A stretch of 64,000 bases of DNA from Streptomyces sp. TG1A-60 (GTDB lineage Bacteria; Actinomycetota; Actinomycetes; Streptomycetales; Streptomycetaceae). The stretch is from assembly GCF_037201975.1 (NCBI RefSeq), contig NZ_CP147520.1, positions 2,232,001 to 2,296,000 of the forward strand. Direction: 5' to 3'. The notes beneath the pieces are model-generated. The model was not told the origin of the DNA. It did not search any database and saw only the letters and a program-made list of their open reading frames with translations. Made by a program: the position numbers and the translations under genes. Numbering within the stretch: position 1 is the stretch's first letter; each line of letters begins with the position of its first letter. Shown here piece after piece: positions 62,140-64,000 of this stretch.

Positions 62140-62490
62140 TCAGTTGTCGCGCTTCTCCTTGATCTTCGCCGCCTTGCCGCGCAGCTCGCGCAGGTAGTAC
62201 AGCTTGGCGCGACGGACGTCACCGCGGGTCACGAGCTCGATCTTCTCGACGATCGGGGTGTGCACCGGGAAGGTGCGCTCGACGCCGACGGAGAACGAGA
62301 CCTTGCGGACCGTGAAGGTCTCGCGGACACCGGCGCCCTGGCGACGGATCACCACGCCCTTGAACTGCTGCACACGGGAGCGGTTGCCCTCGATGACGCG
62401 GACGTGGACGTTGACGGTGTCACCCGGGCGGAAGGCCGGGATGTCGCTGCGCAGCGACGCGGAGTCGACCGAGTCGAGCAGGTGAGACAT
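62140..62490 (-). CDS. rplS: 50S ribosomal protein L19
   Basis: Ribosomal protein of 116 aa. It reads [60 protein letters not shown] and ends [20 protein letters not shown], which covers the whole L19 fold. ATG at 62490 is chosen; an upstream in-frame Met would add nine residues not found in L19. It lies in the conserved order rimM-trmD-rplS-sip. Confidence 0.97.
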   Translation of the reverse strand: MSHLLDSVDSASLRSDIPAFRPGDTVNVHVRVIEGNRSRVQQFKGVVIRRQGAGVRETFTVRKVSFSVGVERTFPVHTPIVEKIELVTRGDVRRAKLYYLRELRGKAAKIKEKRDN

Positions 62491-62624
62491 TTCGTCTGCT
62501 TTCTTCGCCCATGCCACAGGTCATAGGCGGGAGCTAGGTGTTTCGAGAGGATGCTGTCCGTGTCGGGGCGGGCGTCGTCTCCCCCTGTGGCAGGGGCGCG
62601 CGCCGGACGACGCACAACATCGGC

Positions 62625-63458
62625 CTATTGTTCCACGCCCTCCGACCGCCGCCAAAATCGGCCGTGCCGCTCTCCCTCCGGATCCGGGGCCCAGCCCAGG
62701 ATGGAGAGCATCTCGCGGTCCCTCTTGTCGAACGCCTTGGGTTCGCAGCACTCGATGAGGTCGGGCCGGTTGGCCGCCGTACGCTTCAGGGCCTCGTCCC
62801 GGCGCCAGCGCGCGATCTTGCCGTGGTGGCCGCTGAGCAGCACGTCCGGGATGTCACGGCCACGCCACTCGGGGGGTTTCGTGTAGACCGGCCCCTCCAG
62901 GAGACTGGCCATGGCGCCGGGTGCGAAGGAGTCGTCCCGGTGGGACTCGGCGTTGCCGAGGACGCCGGGCAGCAGTCGCGCCACGGCCTCGGTCATGACG
63001 AGGACGGCCGCCTCGCCGCCGGCGAGCACATAGTCGCCGATGGACACCTCGTGGACGGGCATCCGGGTGGCGTACTCGTCGATCACCCGGCGGTCGATGC
63101 CCTCGTAGCGCGCCGGGGTGAAGATCAGCCAGGGCCGCTCGGAGAGTTCGGCTGCGAGCGCCTGGGTGAAGGGGCGTCCGCTGGGAGTGGGGACGATGAG
63201 CGCGGGCTCGCGGGCGCCCGTCTCGTACCCGTCGGCGAGGACGGAGTCCAGGGCGTCACCCCAGGGGTCGGTCTTCATGACCATGCCGGGGCCGCCGCCG
63301 TACGGCGTGTCGTCGACCGTGTTGTGCCGGTCGTACGTCCACTCCCGCAGGTCGTGCACGTGCACGTTCAGCTGCCCCCGCGCGCGTGCCTTGCCGACGA
63401 GGGAGACGTTCAGGGGTTCGAGGTACTCGGGGAAGATCGTGACGACGTCGAGTCGCAT
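62625..63458 (-). CDS. trmD: tRNA (guanine37-N1)-methyltransferase
   Basis: SPOUT-class methyltransferase of 277 aa that makes m1G37 in tRNAs read by CNN codons and guards against frameshifting. Motifs are [47 protein letters not shown], and the knotted SAM site FTPARYEGIDRRVIDEYATR with SIGDYVLAGGEAAVLVMTEA. The length is slightly above E. coli TrmD. The ATG shares its A with the rimM TGA (TGATG). Confidence 0.96.
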   Translation of the reverse strand: MRLDVVTIFPEYLEPLNVSLVGKARARGQLNVHVHDLREWTYDRHNTVDDTPYGGGPGMVMKTDPWGDALDSVLADGYETGAREPALIVPTPSGRPFTQALAAELSERPWLIFTPARYEGIDRRVIDEYATRMPVHEVSIGDYVLAGGEAAVLVMTEAVARLLPGVLGNAESHRDDSFAPGAMASLLEGPVYTKPPEWRGRDIPDVLLSGHHGKIARWRRDEALKRTAANRPDLIECCEPKAFDKRDREMLSILGWAPDPEGERHGRFWRRSEGVEQ

Positions 63459-64000
63459 CAGGCCCCGTCCCCGGCCCGGTCTGCGGACTCACCGGCGGCA
63501 CCCTCGGTGCCCCGGTCGTCCAGGGCGTCTCTGGCGGAGGCGATCTCCGCGCGGTCGTCGATCAGACCGGGCGGCGGGTCGATGACGGCCCGCTGCTCCT
63601 TCAGGTCGACCTCCGTGACGATCTCCTCGACGAACGGGATCAGCACCTCGCTCCCGTCGGGCCGCTCGACGATGAAGAGGTCCTGGGAGGGCAGGTGGGA
63701 GATCTCGGTGATCCGGCCGACCTCGGCGCCGTCCACGGTGACCACGTCGAGGTCCATGAGCTGGTGGTCGTAGTACTCGTCCTCTTCCTCCGGCAGCTCC
63801 TCCGGGTCCACCTCCGCGATCAGGAGGGTGTTGCGCAGGGCCTCGGCGGCGTTGCGGTCGCGGACGCCCTCGAAGCGCAGGAGCAGCCGGCCGCTGTGGA
63901 CGCGGCCGGTCTCGATGGTGAGCGGGCCCGTCGGGGCGGGATCCGTGAGCAGGACTGCGCCGGGGGCGAGCCGGAGTTCCGGCTCGTCGGTACGGACCTC
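63458..64000 (-). CDS. rimM: Ribosome maturation factor RimM (N-terminus outside window)
   Basis: The C-terminal 180 residues are visible. RimM helps 30S assembly around protein S19. Typical pieces are [40 protein letters not shown], the PRC-barrel stretch [20 protein letters not shown] and [20 protein letters not shown]. The frame is open to the window edge at 64000, so the start is beyond it. An internal GTG at 63811 is not the true start. Confidence 0.92.
   Translation of the reverse strand, partial: EVRTDEPELRLAPGAVLLTDPAPTGPLTIETGRVHSGRLLLRFEGVRDRNAAEALRNTLLIAEVDPEELPEEEDEYYDHQLMDLDVVTVDGAEVGRITEISHLPSQDLFIVERPDGSEVLIPFVEEIVTEVDLKEQRAVIDPPPGLIDDRAEIASARDALDDRGTEGAAGESADRAGDGA

Overview
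This window is high-GC actinobacterial DNA and almost certainly comes from a Streptomyces chromosome. The evidence is the GC-rich third codon positions, the sporulation sigma factor gene whiG, four adjacent type I signal peptidase genes (sipW, X, Y, Z), a LAETG-type sortase substrate, a mycothiol-dependent maleylpyruvate-isomerase-like protein, and the gene orders rimM-trmD-rplS-sip and rpsB-tsf-pyrH-frr-cdsA-rlmN. I see no tRNA, rRNA, CRISPR array, replication origin, prophage or intact insertion sequence.

Positions 1-10.5 kb hold a carbohydrate locus. A minus-strand operon encodes a lipoprotein-type sugar-binding protein (frameshifted as given), two permeases, a Tat-exported GH74 xyloglucanase-like enzyme and a GH42 beta-galactosidase cut by the window edge. 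A divergent plus-strand gene encodes a GH3 glycosidase. Two identical 14-bp palindromes, one beside each divergent promoter, look like LacI-family operators. The set would fit import and debranching of xyloglucan or similar galactosylated oligosaccharides.

Positions 10.6-36.3 kb are rich in polyamine/GABA catabolism: an aldehyde dehydrogenase, a PucR-type regulator, gabT, a spermidine/putrescine ABC operon ending in a PuuB-like oxidase, and an AsnC-type regulator with a second aldehyde dehydrogenase and a class III aminotransferase. Interspersed are a VirD4-like membrane ATPase, a PAP2 phosphatase, a NADAR protein, an adenosine-deaminase-like protein, a GDPD, an ECF sigma factor fused to a membrane-anchored output domain, and a YceI protein. 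The binding-protein gene of the polyamine operon carries the first 68 codons of an aldehyde dehydrogenase fused in frame to its 5' end. An IS481-type transposase relic and a sugar-isomerase relic also lie here.

Positions 36.4-45.5 kb carry an ABC exporter pair, a VOC protein, a decayed LOG-family gene, a LAETG surface protein, and a thiamine ABC operon (thiB-thiP-thiQ plus a mycothiol-dependent enzyme) headed by a clear TPP riboswitch.

Positions 45.5-64 kb are core genome, nearly all on the minus strand: rlmN, cdsA, frr, pyrH, tsf, rpsB, an M23 peptidase, a TetR regulator, whiG, dprA, a ComM/YifB ATPase, yraN, a DUF2469 gene, a Nudix hydrolase, sipZYXW, rplS, trmD and the 3' part of rimM. 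cdsA, expected to be essential, is broken by one missing base in a G5/C5 run. The same type of lesion splits the sugar-binding lipoprotein, so base-calling error must be weighed against true mutation.

I found no convincing new multi-gene system. The most informative anomalies are the aldehyde-dehydrogenase/PotD chimera, the two homopolymer frameshifts, the relics and the membrane-anchored sigma factor.
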